Assembly (NCBI GenBank): GCA_963708775.1
Contig: CAVPTI010000013.1
Location: forward strand, 62,001-126,000
Length of the DNA stretch: 64,000 nucleotides
Direction: 5' to 3'
DNA from: JAGVSR01 sp963708775
Lineage (GTDB): Bacteria; Pseudomonadota; Alphaproteobacteria; Rhizobiales; Hyphomicrobiaceae
Below the pieces are notes generated by a model that did not search any database, was not told the DNA's origin, and saw only the letters and a program-made list of their open reading frames with translations. Position 1 is the stretch's first letter. Each line of letters starts with the position of its first letter. Both the position numbers and the translations under genes were made by a program. This document shows, in pieces, positions 63,923 to 64,000 of this stretch.

Positions 63923-64000
63923 ACGACAAGCACCCGGCGCGGCGGGAAACAATCCCCCGCGCGGCCCCGGCGGAGAGTGGGCACGGTCATGGTCATAAAG

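Noticed and set aside
63923..64000. Possible next gene starting at ATG 63989
   Set aside because: Only four codons lie in the window; a gene such as ptsP often follows lysC, but nothing can be supported.

Overview
The window comes from a G+C-rich alphaproteobacterium. Gene content and order point to the Hyphomicrobiales (Rhizobiales): xerD / secreted hypothetical / aroK-aroB / CNNM-CorC; cobT-cobS / DnaJ-like protein / bolA; rpmB / DUF3108 / SUV3-like helicase / S4 protein / fdxA / carD; and a bioB-F-D-A-Z biotin operon using BioZ. A Hyphomicrobium-like family is plausible, but that is inference. No rRNA, tRNA, CRISPR, IS element or prophage was recognised. Most of the window is ordinary chromosome.

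Layout. 0-4.8 kb: a secreted RTX calcium-binding protein, a PL14-like carbohydrate-active protein and a small membrane protein, then a candidate small RNA with C-rich loops. 5-11.9 kb: a membrane-anchored nuclease-fold protein with a sunset-like tail, two tandem TPR paralogues, a FucP-type sugar transporter, a TetR regulator, DUF4174, a 1-kb repeat-rich spacer, and DUF2852 behind a perfect palindromic operator. 12-18 kb: a PNKP-type phosphatase and the biotin operon. 18-22 kb: a periplasmic trio (small protein, PliI-type lysozyme inhibitor, L,D-transpeptidase) and PhoX. 22-33 kb: DUF1178, nitrilase, grxC, comF, a methyltransferase, an iminopeptidase, xerD, aroKB and CNNM-CorC. 33-37.5 kb: cobST, DnaJ-like, bolA. 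37.5-47.6 kb: an XRE regulator, phytase-like esterase, rpmB, DUF3108, helicase, S4, fdxA and a CarD regulator with a long histone-H1-like tail. 47.6-53 kb: a second SNase-fold protein and a 1448-residue RTX protein. 53-64 kb: HdeD, bactofilin, a second CNNM-CorC, DUF4112, an FMN reductase, a B12 radical SAM enzyme, a divergent Crp/HWE-kinase pair, ubiG and lysC.

Quality. About 28 apparent single-base frameshifts interrupt about 15 genes, including housekeeping genes such as lysC and ubiG. In each case the correct protein continues in another frame, which looks like uncorrected long-read indels rather than gene decay. Such genes are given as one CDS spanning all fragments, with approximate break positions.

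Points most worth a second look: the candidate sRNA at about 4860-4987, the operator at 11335-11361, the H1-tailed CarD, the membrane nuclease-fold protein, the 37-bp palindromic repeat family, and the Crp/kinase divergent region with a 14-bp palindrome.
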